Assembly: GCF_000340215.1 (NCBI RefSeq)
Contig: NW_006921532.1
Span: 5,807,094-5,871,093, forward strand
DNA from: Pseudocercospora fijiensis CIRAD86
Taxonomy: Eukaryota > Ascomycota > Dothideomycetes > Mycosphaerellales > Mycosphaerellaceae
DNA length: 64,000 bases
Reading direction: 5' to 3'
Shown here: one piece after another, positions 32,658 to 42,750 of the stretch
How the letters are laid out: each line of letters begins with the position of its first letter
Position numbering within the stretch: the first letter of the stretch is position 1
Notes under the pieces: generated by a model
Database searches by the model: none
Told to the model about the DNA's origin: nothing
Seen by the model: only the letters and a program-made list of their open reading frames with translations
Made by a program: the position numbers and the translations under genes

Positions 32658-34544
32658 TCAAGCATTCCTCACCTCCTTCACAATATTCACGCCAAGCTTT
32701 ACACCAGAGCCAACAACCCAGAAAGCCCCCTTCACCGCCATCCAGCTCAGTCCTACCACCGCCCTCCCGAATCCAGGTAATTCGACCTGCTCTGGCTCAG
32801 CAGCTTTCTTATTCTTCTTCTTCCTCTGCCACTTCTTGCTAGTCACAGAACTGATCGATGTTCTTCTCTCGACCTTCTTGTTGTTCTGCACCGGAGTCTT
32901 GGGAGGCGGCTCAAAGGTCACCTGCTCCCTAACTAAAATGTCATTCTCAATCACTGCCACGGCGAAAAGTGCAGAGATCACTGTATCAATAACGTAATGA
33001 CTGTCCAATGCCAGAAGTCCAGGAATGTCCAAGACACAAGCATCATGCGCAAAATCCAGGAAGGCCAAGTTCAAAGTACCAGCTGCGATGGCCGCAGGCG
33101 TAGCAGAAGGATGATGGAGGGAGATCTTGGCTCGGGGACCCGGGTTTGATGGGTTAGAGGTAGATTTCGTGACCGTTATGGCTATAGTACCCAGCGAAGG
33201 GTGCTTGAGATCGTAAGCTGCTGTGACTGTGCCCAAGCTGTCGCGTTTCCGAGTACGTTTGATCAGATCGCAACTGTAGTCTGCATGTGCATCAGCCACA
33301 GCATCTTGAGCGAGACTTTCTGCTTCCTTTGAGGTTGCAAAAGGGTCGAAGACAGCGATTTCGGCGGCTTGGGGAGAGTTGGATATTGCTTCCACCGCGG
33401 AAATCGCAGCCATTCGTGGGAAGATGGTCGTTGCCGAGAGCTTCTTGTTACTGGAACCAGCAGGTTCGGGCAGCACAAGGTGGGATACTGGCGTCGAGCA
33501 GGGTGCTGTTGGGCAGAGCTTATTCACGTCATATTCTTTCGCGGACTCTCGCGTAGTGCCCTCGACCCTGTCCATGTTATAGATAACGTCTTCCCAGGAC
33601 GTGCCAATGGCTAGCGATGTGCCAGTGGATGGTTGAAGTAGAGAGAATTGCACTTTCCGGCCATCACAGGGGAAGCTCTCAATTGATGCCTTCCATAAAG
33701 CTTCCAAATCTGCATGGCCAGCGGCAGGTATATGCTCATATCGGTCGACGAGGCCAACAGCAGAGTCGAACCGCTGTACTTCACCTCTTGGCATTGATTG
33801 GTGGCCCTGGGCGATGACCGGACTTGTGTAACTCGGAGGTGGTGGTGCTGCTCTCGTCGTAGGGTAATATTGCTGCTCGTCCAGGGCCCTTGAATGGTCA
33901 TATCGAGGAAATATAGAGCGCATCGGAGATGGGTAGCTTGAGCTTCGTGGACTTTGAGAGAGCGACTTGCCATGTTCAGACTGAGGTGAAGCTGTTTTGA
34001 AGCGAAGCTTGTCAGGCAAAGGAGATACCGCGTCCTTCTTCTCGTCCACTGGTGAGGCAAACTCGATGGCTCGGGACACTTGCGTTGATATGTCGTTGGG
34101 CTTGCTTGGCCGCTTTAGCAAAGATCGAGATCGCTTTGGGGACGTGCTGGATCCGAAATGGGTGTTTAGTGGCAGCTCGGTCAATTGGTCGCCTCCTGGT
34201 GAGACAGGATCTGCAATGGATGGCATTGGCGTTGACAACGGACTTGAGCGTCTCCTGGTCCTTGACTGGCTTCTGACCAGATCATCGGTCACTGATGTCG
34301 TAGCTTTAGCATGAGAATTCGTACTGCCGGTTGTAGGCGGATCGCAGAAAAGAGAATGCTGGAAAGTCTCCGGCGCAGGCTGGACTTTGGGTGAGCTGAC
34401 CACTTGAAAGGCAACTCCATCCAGCAGCATCTGTCCATTTGCATTTGGTGCCTTGTCCGTTTGCAGTCGCCTCAGACTTGATCTGCGAGATACACCAGCA
34501 GTACTTTGCGTGTTGGGGAAAAGTGTCAAATGAGCGGGCGCCAT
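32658..34544 (-). CDS. Conserved hypothetical protein, 628 aa, C-terminal hydrophobic segments
   Basis: A single exon from ATG 34,544 (MAPAHLTLFPNTQSTAGVSR). An upstream in-frame Met at 34,619 would add 25 residues, but the MAPAHLTLFP start looks like the conserved one. The first 300 residues are Ser/Pro-rich and probably disordered. A folded middle part contains GRKVQFSLLQP, SLGTVTAAYDLKHPSLGTIA and DACVLDIPGLLALDSHYVID. A basic KKWQRKKKNKK stretch precedes a Gly-rich hydrophobic tail (GLSWMAVKGAFWVVGSGVKLG) that could be membrane-associated. Similar fungal proteins have been labelled acetylserotonin methyltransferase-like, but I see no methyltransferase motif and do not adopt that name. The coding frame is clean across 1.9 kb. 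Confidence 0.75.
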   Translation of the reverse strand: MAPAHLTLFPNTQSTAGVSRRSSLRRLQTDKAPNANGQMLLDGVAFQVVSSPKVQPAPETFQHSLFCDPPTTGSTNSHAKATTSVTDDLVRSQSRTRRRSSPLSTPMPSIADPVSPGGDQLTELPLNTHFGSSTSPKRSRSLLKRPSKPNDISTQVSRAIEFASPVDEKKDAVSPLPDKLRFKTASPQSEHGKSLSQSPRSSSYPSPMRSIFPRYDHSRALDEQQYYPTTRAAPPPPSYTSPVIAQGHQSMPRGEVQRFDSAVGLVDRYEHIPAAGHADLEALWKASIESFPCDGRKVQFSLLQPSTGTSLAIGTSWEDVIYNMDRVEGTTRESAKEYDVNKLCPTAPCSTPVSHLVLPEPAGSSNKKLSATTIFPRMAAISAVEAISNSPQAAEIAVFDPFATSKEAESLAQDAVADAHADYSCDLIKRTRKRDSLGTVTAAYDLKHPSLGTIAITVTKSTSNPSNPGPRAKISLHHPSATPAAIAAGTLNLAFLDFAHDACVLDIPGLLALDSHYVIDTVISALFAVAVIENDILVREQVTFEPPPKTPVQNNKKVERRTSISSVTSKKWQRKKKNKKAAEPEQVELPGFGRAVVGLSWMAVKGAFWVVGSGVKLGVNIVKEVRNA

Positions 34545-35456
34545 GGTTCCAGACCAGACCAGGTAATTACTTAAGAAATACGGAAACAAGTGTTTTAAAT
34601 CGACCAATACGGACCGCACAGCGGGATGAGCAGAAGAGAATGATGGATTCAGAGCACGAGCATTTCTCGTGGCACTGTACCTACATATCTTGAAGTCCGT
34701 ACCGCCGAGGTCTCGCGGTCACAGTGCTGGCTTCAATAGAGCACCGTTTCATGCACAAAATCAATAGCGGTTCGGGTTCTCAAATGCTTTCTGACGCATT
34801 TATGGCCTGGTCACAAGGTGCGGTGAGAGGAGGTGAATGCCACTGCTGCGCCTGGTCTCAAGCATGTGGCGAATGGATTGCTGTGCCGCTGAGATGAATG
34901 AAAGGCCAAGGCAAGGTGTTGTGCGCAACATTAAGCGCCGGCCAGTGTAAGCGCCCTTAACCTGGTGATGTGCCATGTGCCATGCCACAGACTGGATAGA
35001 ATTATCCTATTGGTGCCAGACTTTCATTTTCCTTGGACTCTATTCCCAGTTGAGACATGACGCTCGATTCGTGATCTTCTCCCCGTGGCCAGTCTCAAGG
35101 ATCTTGACATAGAAGACAGTGGAGGTGGCATGGCCACGTTTGGGGTAGTCTGGAGCCTGGAGGTCACCGATTGAGCATAAGCATGTGATTGATGAGCAGA
35201 TGGTCCGTGATGGTCTGACTCGCGACTCGCACTTTGATGGTTGAAAGCACGGGACTTCGTGGTGATGTTCGTGAATGATGATGAGGAAGTCGCGGTCAAA
35301 GTGAGTGAGTCGCGGAAGCCCTTTCCGCACAGCATCGTCACCTCGTGCGCACGCGAGCTCCACCGACAAATCATGACTTTATAAGTCAATCAAGCAAACA
35401 CCTTGAGTGCACAAATCATTTCCGACATGAACCTGCACCGGTGATATACAGACACA
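34545..35456. other. Divergent intergenic region
   Basis: The 912 bp between the divergent starts of the conserved hypothetical gene and the lunapark gene. It probably holds both promoters. No credible coding frame, RNA gene or repeat was seen. Confidence 0.6.
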
Positions 35457-36599
35457 ATGGTGTCTTTCTGGCCTTTCAAAGGCGACTCCAACGATGCCGC
35501 GTCCTTCGAAAAGATCCTGAGCCAGCTGTCTACCAAAATCACTAAGGCTACTGCACAGAACGAGCGCTTCCAGCAACGGCGGCGACGCTATAAAGTCCTA
35601 TGGACTCTCTACTCGGTCTTCGCATACATACTGGTCGCGGCTATTCTCACCTTGGTTACGGGCTACGAGAAATGGGGAGCGGTAGAGTACAGCCTGGTGG
35701 CTGGCAGCCCAGTGGTGATCTTTGGCATCCGCACCGCGCTTGATGCATACTACAATTGGCGGATAGCAAATTCGCAGAATCACATCAATGAGCTGCAGGA
35801 AGAACGGAACAAGGCGATCGAGAGACTGAAGCACGCGACCAAATATGACAGCACACAGAAGCTGTTGGAGAAATATGGAGGATCTCCACCTGAAAAGAGG
35901 CAGCCTTCACCGCGACCGAACGCAAAGAGACAGTCAACAGGTGGACCTGGAAGTAAGCCAAGTACACCAATCCACGGCAGGACAGGTTTCGCGCCGCCTC
36001 CTACTGCAAACATACCTAGTAGGCAGCCTCCGCCGTCTGCACCTCAGATTCCACAAGTCGAGCCTGGCTTCGTCCCAAGACCACCCGCATCGCCAAATTC
36101 TCCCATTTTGCCTCAGCTAGAGGCGCCAGGAGAAGAATTTGCGCCAAATGCCTTCACACGACCACCAACCTTGCAACAACCGTCACAGTACGCGTATGAT
36201 GGGCCTAAGTGGTACGACCGCATCCTCGATGTGGTGCTCGGCGAAGATGAGACATCTGCAAAGAATAGGATCGCATTGATCTGCCAAAATTGCAGGCTAG
36301 TCAACGGACAAGCACCGCCAGGAGCACGAACGCTAGAGGACGTCGGACGATGGAGGTGTAGTCAATGTCATACTATGAATGGCGTGGAAAGCGAGGAGAA
36401 GAAGATCTTGAAGCAGATCTCGCATGCAGTACCTGGGCCAGAATCGCCATTATCACCGATCGAAGCGGAGGCACCACCGCAACCTGTCACGGATGAAGAG
36501 GATGAAGATGACGCTGCTGAAGACGAAGATGCCGAAGAGGCCGACACCACCCCGGCTGCCTCAACCCGCAGTAAGGCACGACAGAGAAAGAAGGCGTAG
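35457..36599 (+). CDS. lnp1: Lunapark (ER three-way-junction protein)
   Basis: Single exon, 380 residues. The N-terminus MVSFWPFKGDSNDAASFEKI is followed by a basic coiled segment and two closely spaced membrane helices (about residues 47-69 and 78-99). A second coiled coil (HINELQEERNKAIERLKHA) and a Pro-rich linker follow. The conserved lunapark zinc ribbon has ICQNC (about residues 273-277) and RCSQCHTMNG about 25 residues later. The tail is very acidic (EEDEDDAAEDEDAEEADTT). This order is diagnostic of lunapark/Lnp1, which stabilises three-way junctions of the tubular ER. Both Cys pairs are intact. Confidence 0.93.
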   Translation: MVSFWPFKGDSNDAASFEKILSQLSTKITKATAQNERFQQRRRRYKVLWTLYSVFAYILVAAILTLVTGYEKWGAVEYSLVAGSPVVIFGIRTALDAYYNWRIANSQNHINELQEERNKAIERLKHATKYDSTQKLLEKYGGSPPEKRQPSPRPNAKRQSTGGPGSKPSTPIHGRTGFAPPPTANIPSRQPPPSAPQIPQVEPGFVPRPPASPNSPILPQLEAPGEEFAPNAFTRPPTLQQPSQYAYDGPKWYDRILDVVLGEDETSAKNRIALICQNCRLVNGQAPPGARTLEDVGRWRCSQCHTMNGVESEEKKILKQISHAVPGPESPLSPIEAEAPPQPVTDEEDEDDAAEDEDAEEADTTPAASTRSKARQRKKA

Positions 36600-36705
36600 C
36601 ATCTGTCCAAAGCATAGCGTCGGAAATATCCCATATAGCGTATTAATATCAGCAAGCGTATGCATGATCAAGTCACGATTTTGTGTCCATATCTTGGCTA
36701 CTATC

Positions 36706-37224
36706 TCACAGCTTCGACCCTTCCCTCCTCTTGATCCAAGCATTTATTGCATCCACACCAGCCTGCGCAACCTCAACATCTTGCGCCGGTGTGCCTGTGC
36801 TCACTCCAATAGCTCCTACAACCTGGCCGTCAATCTGTACTGGAACTCCACCTCCAATCAACGTGAACCTCCCACCGTTCGAATTATGAATGCCGTATCC
36901 GGGGCCGCCAGGCAAGAAGTTTTTGGTACCTGTCGAATATGTTGCTGTAGGCACGCGATGACCAGCTGCTGTGAAGGCTTTGTTGATGGAGATATCGATC
37001 GAGGTAAGCTTCGCGTTGGGCATTCGGACGAAGTGGAGGAGATAAAGCGAAGCGTCTACGATGGCTATGTTGAAGTCTAGAGATGCAGCGTAAGCACAGG
37101 TCGACAGCAACTCAAGAGAGTGTACTTCTATACCAATCCCCATTGACTTGGCCTTCTCTTGGGCTGCATTTGCAGCCACTGCCGCCGCTTCTGAGGAGAG
37201 ATTCGGCACTGATCTGGTGGCCAT
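36706..37224 (-). CDS. GlcG/HbpS-like (heme-degrading DUF336 fold) protein
   Basis: The open frame codes 172 residues, but a 57-nt segment (37,133-37,077) has the form of an intron (GTATAG...CTTAC...CTAG) and contains no stop. Spliced (exons 37,224-37,134 and 37,076-36,706) the protein is 153 residues and reads EKAKSMGI-DFNIAIVDASL, which fits the family's G-x-x-x-N-I-A-V-V-D block far better than the read-through form. Downstream blocks are FVRMPNAKLTSIDISINKAFTA, GGRFTLIGGGVPVQIDG and VVGAIGVSTGTPAQD, all typical of the GlcG/HbpS family (PF03928). Family members bind heme or cobalamin-like ligands or have unknown roles; in fungi the role is not settled. No signal peptide. Confidence 0.85.
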   Translation of the reverse strand: MATRSVPNLSSEAAAVAANAAQEKAKSMGIGIEVHSLELLSTCAYAASLDFNIAIVDASLYLLHFVRMPNAKLTSIDISINKAFTAAGHRVPTATYSTGTKNFLPGGPGYGIHNSNGGRFTLIGGGVPVQIDGQVVGAIGVSTGTPAQDVEVAQAGVDAINAWIKRREGSKL

Positions 37225-37861
37225 CGTGATGTGTGTAGAGAAGGAATGAGAGAGCTTGTTTCATACAGCGGTACCTTGAATTGAAGAGCTACGCACGGCT
37301 ATCTACGCCGTTTCGATGTTAGAAGTGCTGCTTGCTGCTGCTCGCAGTTGTAGTGATCTCATCGGCGGACCTCGGAATCGGGTATCGCGGGTCAAGGGAG
37401 CTACGGCAGGGAAGGCCGATTTTTGACGGCACTTTGGCCTTCCCAGTCTCTCGAAATGAAATGGCAATTCGACACCGTGCATTTGCTGTTGTGGCAGATG
37501 TTCGAAAACCGCACATTGCTCTTGGAAGGACGTTCAGCTTGGGAATAGCTGAGTCAATCCATCTCCAGACCAGACGGAAATGGGATTACATAAGTGTGTG
37601 GCTCAATGTGTGGCACAAGCTGATCGTTGAGCCAATCAGCGTACAGGAGTAGCAAGTCTTAGTAGTTACTAGCTTAAATGAAAAATAGCTGCTTAACGCT
37701 GTGCAACAACGTGTCAAGCTTGACATGGATGGCGAGTGTGGTATTTCTTCTTCGCGCGCAAATATTCTTTCCCACTTCGCCCCAAACTTCTTCTCAATTC
37801 TCGAAATCGTTTGTTGCCTTCCCAGCAAGGTCGCCCTCCTCGGCCTCTTCAATCAAGAGCC

Positions 37862-39388
37862 ATGAGCTACTACCTGCCTGTTGAGGTGCTGGAGCACATC
37901 GTCTCCCATCTCGATCCTATGCAGCCAACGAGGTCTCACCGAGGGCCTGCCTGGAGAGGCGATGCACAAGCTCGAAAGGCGTTGAATGCACTTTCTGTGG
38001 CAAGCAGAACTTGTTGCCGGATCGCAGAGCCTTACCTGTACAGCTCCATCGATATCGATGGCTCTTTGGAGAGCTTCGGGTCCCTCGAATTACTCCTCCA
38101 GACCTTACTGCGCAGACGCGAGCTGGCATTGCACGTCCGTCGAATCAGAGTTGGCGACTTCGTGCCAGACCCGGCGGACCCAGGCGGCAAATCAAGACTC
38201 ATTTTCGTCAACCTCAATGGCGGCGAGACTCTCACACCAATAGCTCTGTGGGATGAAGTACCGAAGATCGTATTGGATAGGAGGTCCTACAACGACTTGC
38301 TGCGCGACAAAGGCCACTTCCCGGCGATCAAGTTCCTGGATGGCACCTACACTTTAGGAGCACGTCATGGCGTACGTCAAGAGATGATTTATCTCCTCTT
38401 TGTACTCTGCACCGCACTGGAAGACCTAGAGCTTTCGATCCCGAGTCTTGGGCGCTCTTTGAATCGTCTGCCTTCCCCGAAGGACGGATCTTCTATCTTT
38501 TCCAAACTCAAGCACCTTCACTTGCTGCGCAAATCTTGCACGATTTCCGAATTCAGGCGTGTCTTGAGTCGTTTAGTGAGTAGAGGATCTCTTGTGGATC
38601 TACGCATCGACACTGCTCAGAACCCTGTATTATGGAATATTTTGGCAGAGCCTCTCCAGCTACCCAGTCTCCGCATCGATGGCGCGCGTCTCAATGCAAA
38701 TAACTTGGCAAATCTGGCGACAAGATTCCGTGACCTTCAAAGTCTGGAGCTCTACGACCAGGCTTTTACTGCTGATCTGGGTAGCGATATAGGATCTATC
38801 ATTGCGAGGCAGTTTCCGGGGCTGCAAAGACTGACGCTGATGCCCCAAAGGGTGGGCTGGGCAACGAAAAATCAGATCAGCGATTTAAAATCCATGGATC
38901 ACTTGAAGCATCTTCATCTGGACATCTTTTATTTATTCCAGCATGACGGAGGAAAAATTCAGCCTGCTAAATTTTGTGATGTATTGCCAACTTCACTCCA
39001 ATCGCTTCGCATTGCTCAGTGCAAGGACTATCGCATTCCACACCCAAGGAGATTCTCAGCAGTCAAGGACGTGTATGCTACGTGCGATCACTACTTCAGC
39101 GAACATGTCGGTAAACTACTTTCCGATTCAAACTACTCTACCCTCGACGAAATCGCAATTGAGCTCTTGTCGCATCTTCGAGCGCAATACCTCGATGAGA
39201 ATGGATCGATAGACCCGCACCGCTATATCACGATACCGGAACTTCACTCAAAAATCGTGCAAGCACATTGGCAAAAAGAAGCCACCGGCCGGAGTCGTTT
39301 GCGCGACTTTTCCTCTCAACATGGATGGATCCCAGCTATTCATGAAGCCGGCATGATTACAATCAGGCGGAAAAAGAATCCATCCTAA
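37862..39388 (+). CDS. F-box protein with leucine-rich C-terminal part (508 aa)
   Basis: Single exon. ATG at 37,862 gives MSYYLPVEVLEHIVSHLDPM, an F-box (L-P-x-E-V-L-x-x-I) at the very N-terminus; the frame is open upstream to 37,736 but without better starts. Then come SVASRTCCRIAEPYLYSSI (the usual post-F-box W/Y-L-Y segment) and repeated leucine-rich stretches (for example LEDLELSIPSLGRSLNRLP, FSKLKHLHLLRKS, LQRLTLMPQ). It is likely an SCF adaptor. No other domain was recognised. Confidence 0.82.
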   Translation: MSYYLPVEVLEHIVSHLDPMQPTRSHRGPAWRGDAQARKALNALSVASRTCCRIAEPYLYSSIDIDGSLESFGSLELLLQTLLRRRELALHVRRIRVGDFVPDPADPGGKSRLIFVNLNGGETLTPIALWDEVPKIVLDRRSYNDLLRDKGHFPAIKFLDGTYTLGARHGVRQEMIYLLFVLCTALEDLELSIPSLGRSLNRLPSPKDGSSIFSKLKHLHLLRKSCTISEFRRVLSRLVSRGSLVDLRIDTAQNPVLWNILAEPLQLPSLRIDGARLNANNLANLATRFRDLQSLELYDQAFTADLGSDIGSIIARQFPGLQRLTLMPQRVGWATKNQISDLKSMDHLKHLHLDIFYLFQHDGGKIQPAKFCDVLPTSLQSLRIAQCKDYRIPHPRRFSAVKDVYATCDHYFSEHVGKLLSDSNYSTLDEIAIELLSHLRAQYLDENGSIDPHRYITIPELHSKIVQAHWQKEATGRSRLRDFSSQHGWIPAIHEAGMITIRRKKNPS

Positions 39389-40576
39389 TGGCTCGCTGCG
39401 TTGCGGAGCCAGTAGGTAGCGACGAACGTTGTTGACCTGAATTTGCTAGTTGGATCACAGCCCTCGTGTCGACAAAGAAGCCTAGTTAACAATCTGTTTG
39501 CAGGTAAGAAATCCGTGACTCACGGGTAATTTCAGACTGCCAGCATTAAGGCCCCAAAAGTCGTGATGGAAAATGCCACAGAAACGATACCAACGAGTCT
39601 CATGCTCTGGTTCGGCCAATTTGGTGTCAACGGACCTGTTGCCGAGAAAATCCATACAGAGCCTACACCTGCAACACCGAGATCTTCGGCACGAAGAATC
39701 GTTGGGATTTGTGCAAGGGCAGGAATGGCGATACAACCGTGCACTCTTTTGTGCCGCGAAATGGCAAAGAGAGGTGGTTTGATCACAAGGCTTGGACCGC
39801 GAACTTGAAGCCGTTTACTGAGCATCTCTGGACACACGCGGAGATATTTCAGGAGATTATTGCTCTCTAGAAAGCAACGCTGGCACGGAGCTGACTTCTA
39901 GGCAGAACTGTTAGTTTAAGGTTGATCAATATGATATTGCGATTGTGCGTAAGCGCTGAGGGAGGGAGACGTGCGTGAAGTGATGGTTCGCTGCCCGAGG
40001 ACACAAGTTCAACACATGGCTTCATGGACTCCAGTACTCCATATCAAATGAACCGAAACTGGTCATCACTACTTGCCTGATCCCATTTCATCAGCTTGAT
40101 GAGTGCAGTCCACTGTCTCTACTCAGAGAAGAACGCCAGCTCAATGCCCCTGCGGCGAGACGAGGCTGAACCAGGAATGAAGCCTTGTCGTTGCACGTTC
40201 TGGTTGACATTGAATCACAGAAACCAGAATTTACTCCGGCCAAGTAGAGAAAGGTCTTGTCGATATGGCCATCATGAACACTATCAGGATATCGACCGAG
40301 TCGCGGCGAAGTACTGACCCAAAGCAATCCCAGAGGCAATGGAAGGCAAGGATTGTCTCCACATGGTTTGGGGGAGCTACCACTCCTTCTCTCTGCAAAC
40401 TTTGGCACTCTCTCATCAATTTCGTCAACCATTCCACTCAATGCTACAGACTTTCCGAAACATCCGCTTCAAACACAAAAGAGACCAGAGACCAAGATTG
40501 CTCTCCTCTCCCACGCGATAGATCCAAGTTACCCCAAAATCAAGAAACAAATCAACTCCACAACCAACCAACCATC
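39389..40576. other. Intergenic region with one cysteine-rich open frame
   Basis: Contains the fragment listed at 39,548-39,870 and the promoter and leader of the small secreted protein gene (an A/C-rich leader precedes 40,577). The other frames are low-quality overlaps. Confidence 0.5.
39548..39870 (+). pseudogene. Possible remnant or 3' exon of a Cys-rich protein
   Basis: After a TAA at 39,547-39,549 the frame stays open to TAG 39,868-39,870. It reads DGKCHRNDT..., PIWCQRTCC, RAYTCNTEIFGTKNRWDLC and, near the end, GKERWFDHKAWTANLKPF, which looks more like real protein than chance. There is no Met or signal peptide in frame. An acceptor-like AAAAG or TTTCAG lies just upstream, but I could not find a matching first exon. 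It could be a broken gene or a 3' exon; not recognised. Confidence 0.3.
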
Positions 40577-40912
40577 ATGGCCCCATTCATCTCAACCCTC
40601 ACCCTCCTCGCCCTTACAGCCTCAACCGCGCTCACATCGCCCGTTCTGGATCTAGAACCGCGCAAACTACCAAGCATTACCTACGTCGACCAGACGCCAG
40701 AAGACGCCGCAGGAAAAAATTGCATAGCCTGGGCCGTCTGGAAAGATCCCCTTCAAAACCTTGTGAGACCGGTCTGTAACCAATGGATCCCGGATGAGAA
40801 ACAGACTACGCCTTTTAGTCTTGTTACGGCGATTTTTGACGGAACTTGTCGTGTTTGGAATGCTAGAGTCGCGGACGGTAAGCAGGTTTTTCCGGAATGC
40901 GCGAATGCGTAA
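40577..40912 (+). CDS. Small secreted protein (111 aa, 4 Cys)
   Basis: The ATG at 40,577 follows a typical A/C-rich fungal leader (CAACCAACCAACCATCATGG). The first 20 residues (MAPFISTLTLLALTASTALT) form a signal peptide with likely cleavage near TALTSP. The mature part is about 90 residues with four Cys (KNCIAW, PVCNQW, GTCRVW, PECANA), enough for two disulfides, and a W following three of the Cys by two or three residues. No known family. It could be an effector-type or cell-wall protein, which is an inference from size, secretion and Cys only. Confidence 0.75.
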   Translation: MAPFISTLTLLALTASTALTSPVLDLEPRKLPSITYVDQTPEDAAGKNCIAWAVWKDPLQNLVRPVCNQWIPDEKQTTPFSLVTAIFDGTCRVWNARVADGKQVFPECANA

Positions 40913-41217
40913 TGTATAATAGGAATGATGATAGGGAGGGAGAGGAGAATGTCATAATTGTGATGATGAAGTACAGTGCCTTGTTCGAAAGGACCCGGGC
41001 CACCAAAATAGAACTGGAATAGAGTTTGCGGGTGGCGGATGCTCCCGGGATTTTGCGGCTCCTCAAGTGCTCGCCTCGCCTCGCCTCGCCTCAATTATCC
41101 CATCTTTTGTTTTTCCCACCTGTTCTGCATGCAACCTCGCGGGAACAAGTTCTGGCACACCCAGCACTTTCGAAGCCTGCGCCTGCGCCCAGTGAAGGCT
41201 CGAGGAGGTCTGGTACA

Positions 41218-42081
41218 ATGCCAGGCTCAGGCAAACAGTCGCCCGAAGTGCAGGAGCAGATCAAGGAGTTGCTGGAAGCTGGCTTCGACCCAACCACCAT
41301 CCATCGCAAACTCAAAGTCGGCCGGAGCAGCATATATCGCATGAAGCGATGCTTACAGCAACATGGCACCAACTATATGCCGCCTGAGCTGAACAAGAAG
41401 AACGGCCGACCCAAGGTCCTGACACCGGAGCAAGAATTGGTGAGTCCCTATCAAGCCATCTTCATGTCAAAGCATCGGCACTGACCCCTGCTGTGCACAT
41501 AGGAGGTCCGCGAGTGGCTACGAGACCCTAAAAACCGGACGCGCTATCTTGATGACCTCGTCTGGTTGATTCATGACCGTTTTGGCATCGTCTGCAGTAC
41601 GACAACCATGTCCAAGATGAAACGGAAGTGGCTCCGCGTGATCGAATTCGAAGAAACCGGCACGCCCATCGACGACTTGACACGCCAGCAACTCCTCGAA
41701 ACTCATCCAGACTTGCCTACATTAGCACAGTCAGCTGCCGCTGCCGAGGCACAGCGACAGCAACAAGCTCAGGACAACGCACTTACAGAGTCTTTCGGCG
41801 ATCATCAAGCACACGCACAGCCGCAAGAGGACTATTCCACTCAGGACTTTTCGATGCAGCCTCAAAACACATTTGTAATGTCCGCTCAATCATTCCACCA
41901 GCAGACAGTGCCAGAGGAACAGATGGCTCTGCAGGCCAGTCTGGGCGCCGCCGACCTGAGTAGTATGTCAGGGCAAATGGGTCTGCCCCAGCAATTTGAT
42001 TCACAAATCGACGCCCAGCTCGAACAGCACCTTCACAACCATGGTATCGCTAGCAGCGATGTCAACGGGCATGGACTGTAA
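41218..42081 (+). CDS. Transposase-type HTH protein lacking a nuclease domain (266 aa)
   Basis: Two exons (41,218-41,439 and 41,503-42,081), with a 63-nt intron (GTGAGT...CATAG) that joins TPEQEL-EVREWLRDP in phase 0. The first 75 residues form a Tc1/ISL3-type helix-turn-helix (LLEAGFDPTTIHRKLKVGRS, then SIYRMKRCLQQHG). It is followed by the second winged segment typical of these transposases (LTPEQELEVREWLRDP...LVWLIHDRFGIVCSTTTMSK). The DDE catalytic domain is absent. A Gln-rich, low-complexity C-terminal half (QRQQQAQ, QAHAQPQEDY, QQFDSQIDAQLEQ) replaces it. Codon use and base composition match neighbouring host genes and there is no RIP. It is probably a domesticated DNA-binding protein or transcription factor; the role is unknown. 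Confidence 0.8.
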
Positions 42082-42750
42082 CATGATGCATATACGGACG
42101 GCGTTTGAAGGCAGCATGGTACGTCCACAAAACAGTATGGACTCCTGGCGTTCTGGGTTTTTCTAATGCGTGGAATGAGTGCGGCTACCTGGGGTATTGA
42201 ATTTTCTGGCGTTTCATAAGAGGAAGAAGGATGTATCTCGAGTCCATGATTACTGAGTGCAGGCATATATCAGCATTGAGGTTGATGCGAAGCAAGACAC
42301 TTACAATATGAAAGTAGACTCGAGCAGCAAACGACGCTCATCCAACGACTCAAGGCTGAAAATTCATGTGCTGACTATGCAAGCATCACCACAACTTCTC
42401 ATGGCTGCAGCGACCTGAAAATTTCTGCGTCTTGGCCACCCAAAACAGTCAATCTCTCGGCAGCAGCTACCAGAGGGGAGCTCCAGCTGAGCTCCAAGCT
42501 ACCACTACATCACTGGGCACATCTCAAGCAATCTCAGCCTAACACACTCAGCAAAATTCTCTGTTGACGCTTCAGGCAACAGCTCACGCCCTATGCATGT
42601 TATGTCAGCAAAGCTTGGAATCATCATATTGAGTCAATGTCAGCCACCGGAACCCCGAGGTAGCGCGATATAGAAGTCAAACGACATGCGCTGAATCACC
42701 CAGGAAACCATTCAGATCATTCAACACATTCTATTTCCAGACGGAAAATC
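42082..42750. other. Intergenic, no gene seen
   Basis: The 669 bp between two plus-strand genes. No convincing frame, repeat or RNA was seen. It presumably holds the promoter of the PEP-mutase-family gene. Confidence 0.6.
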
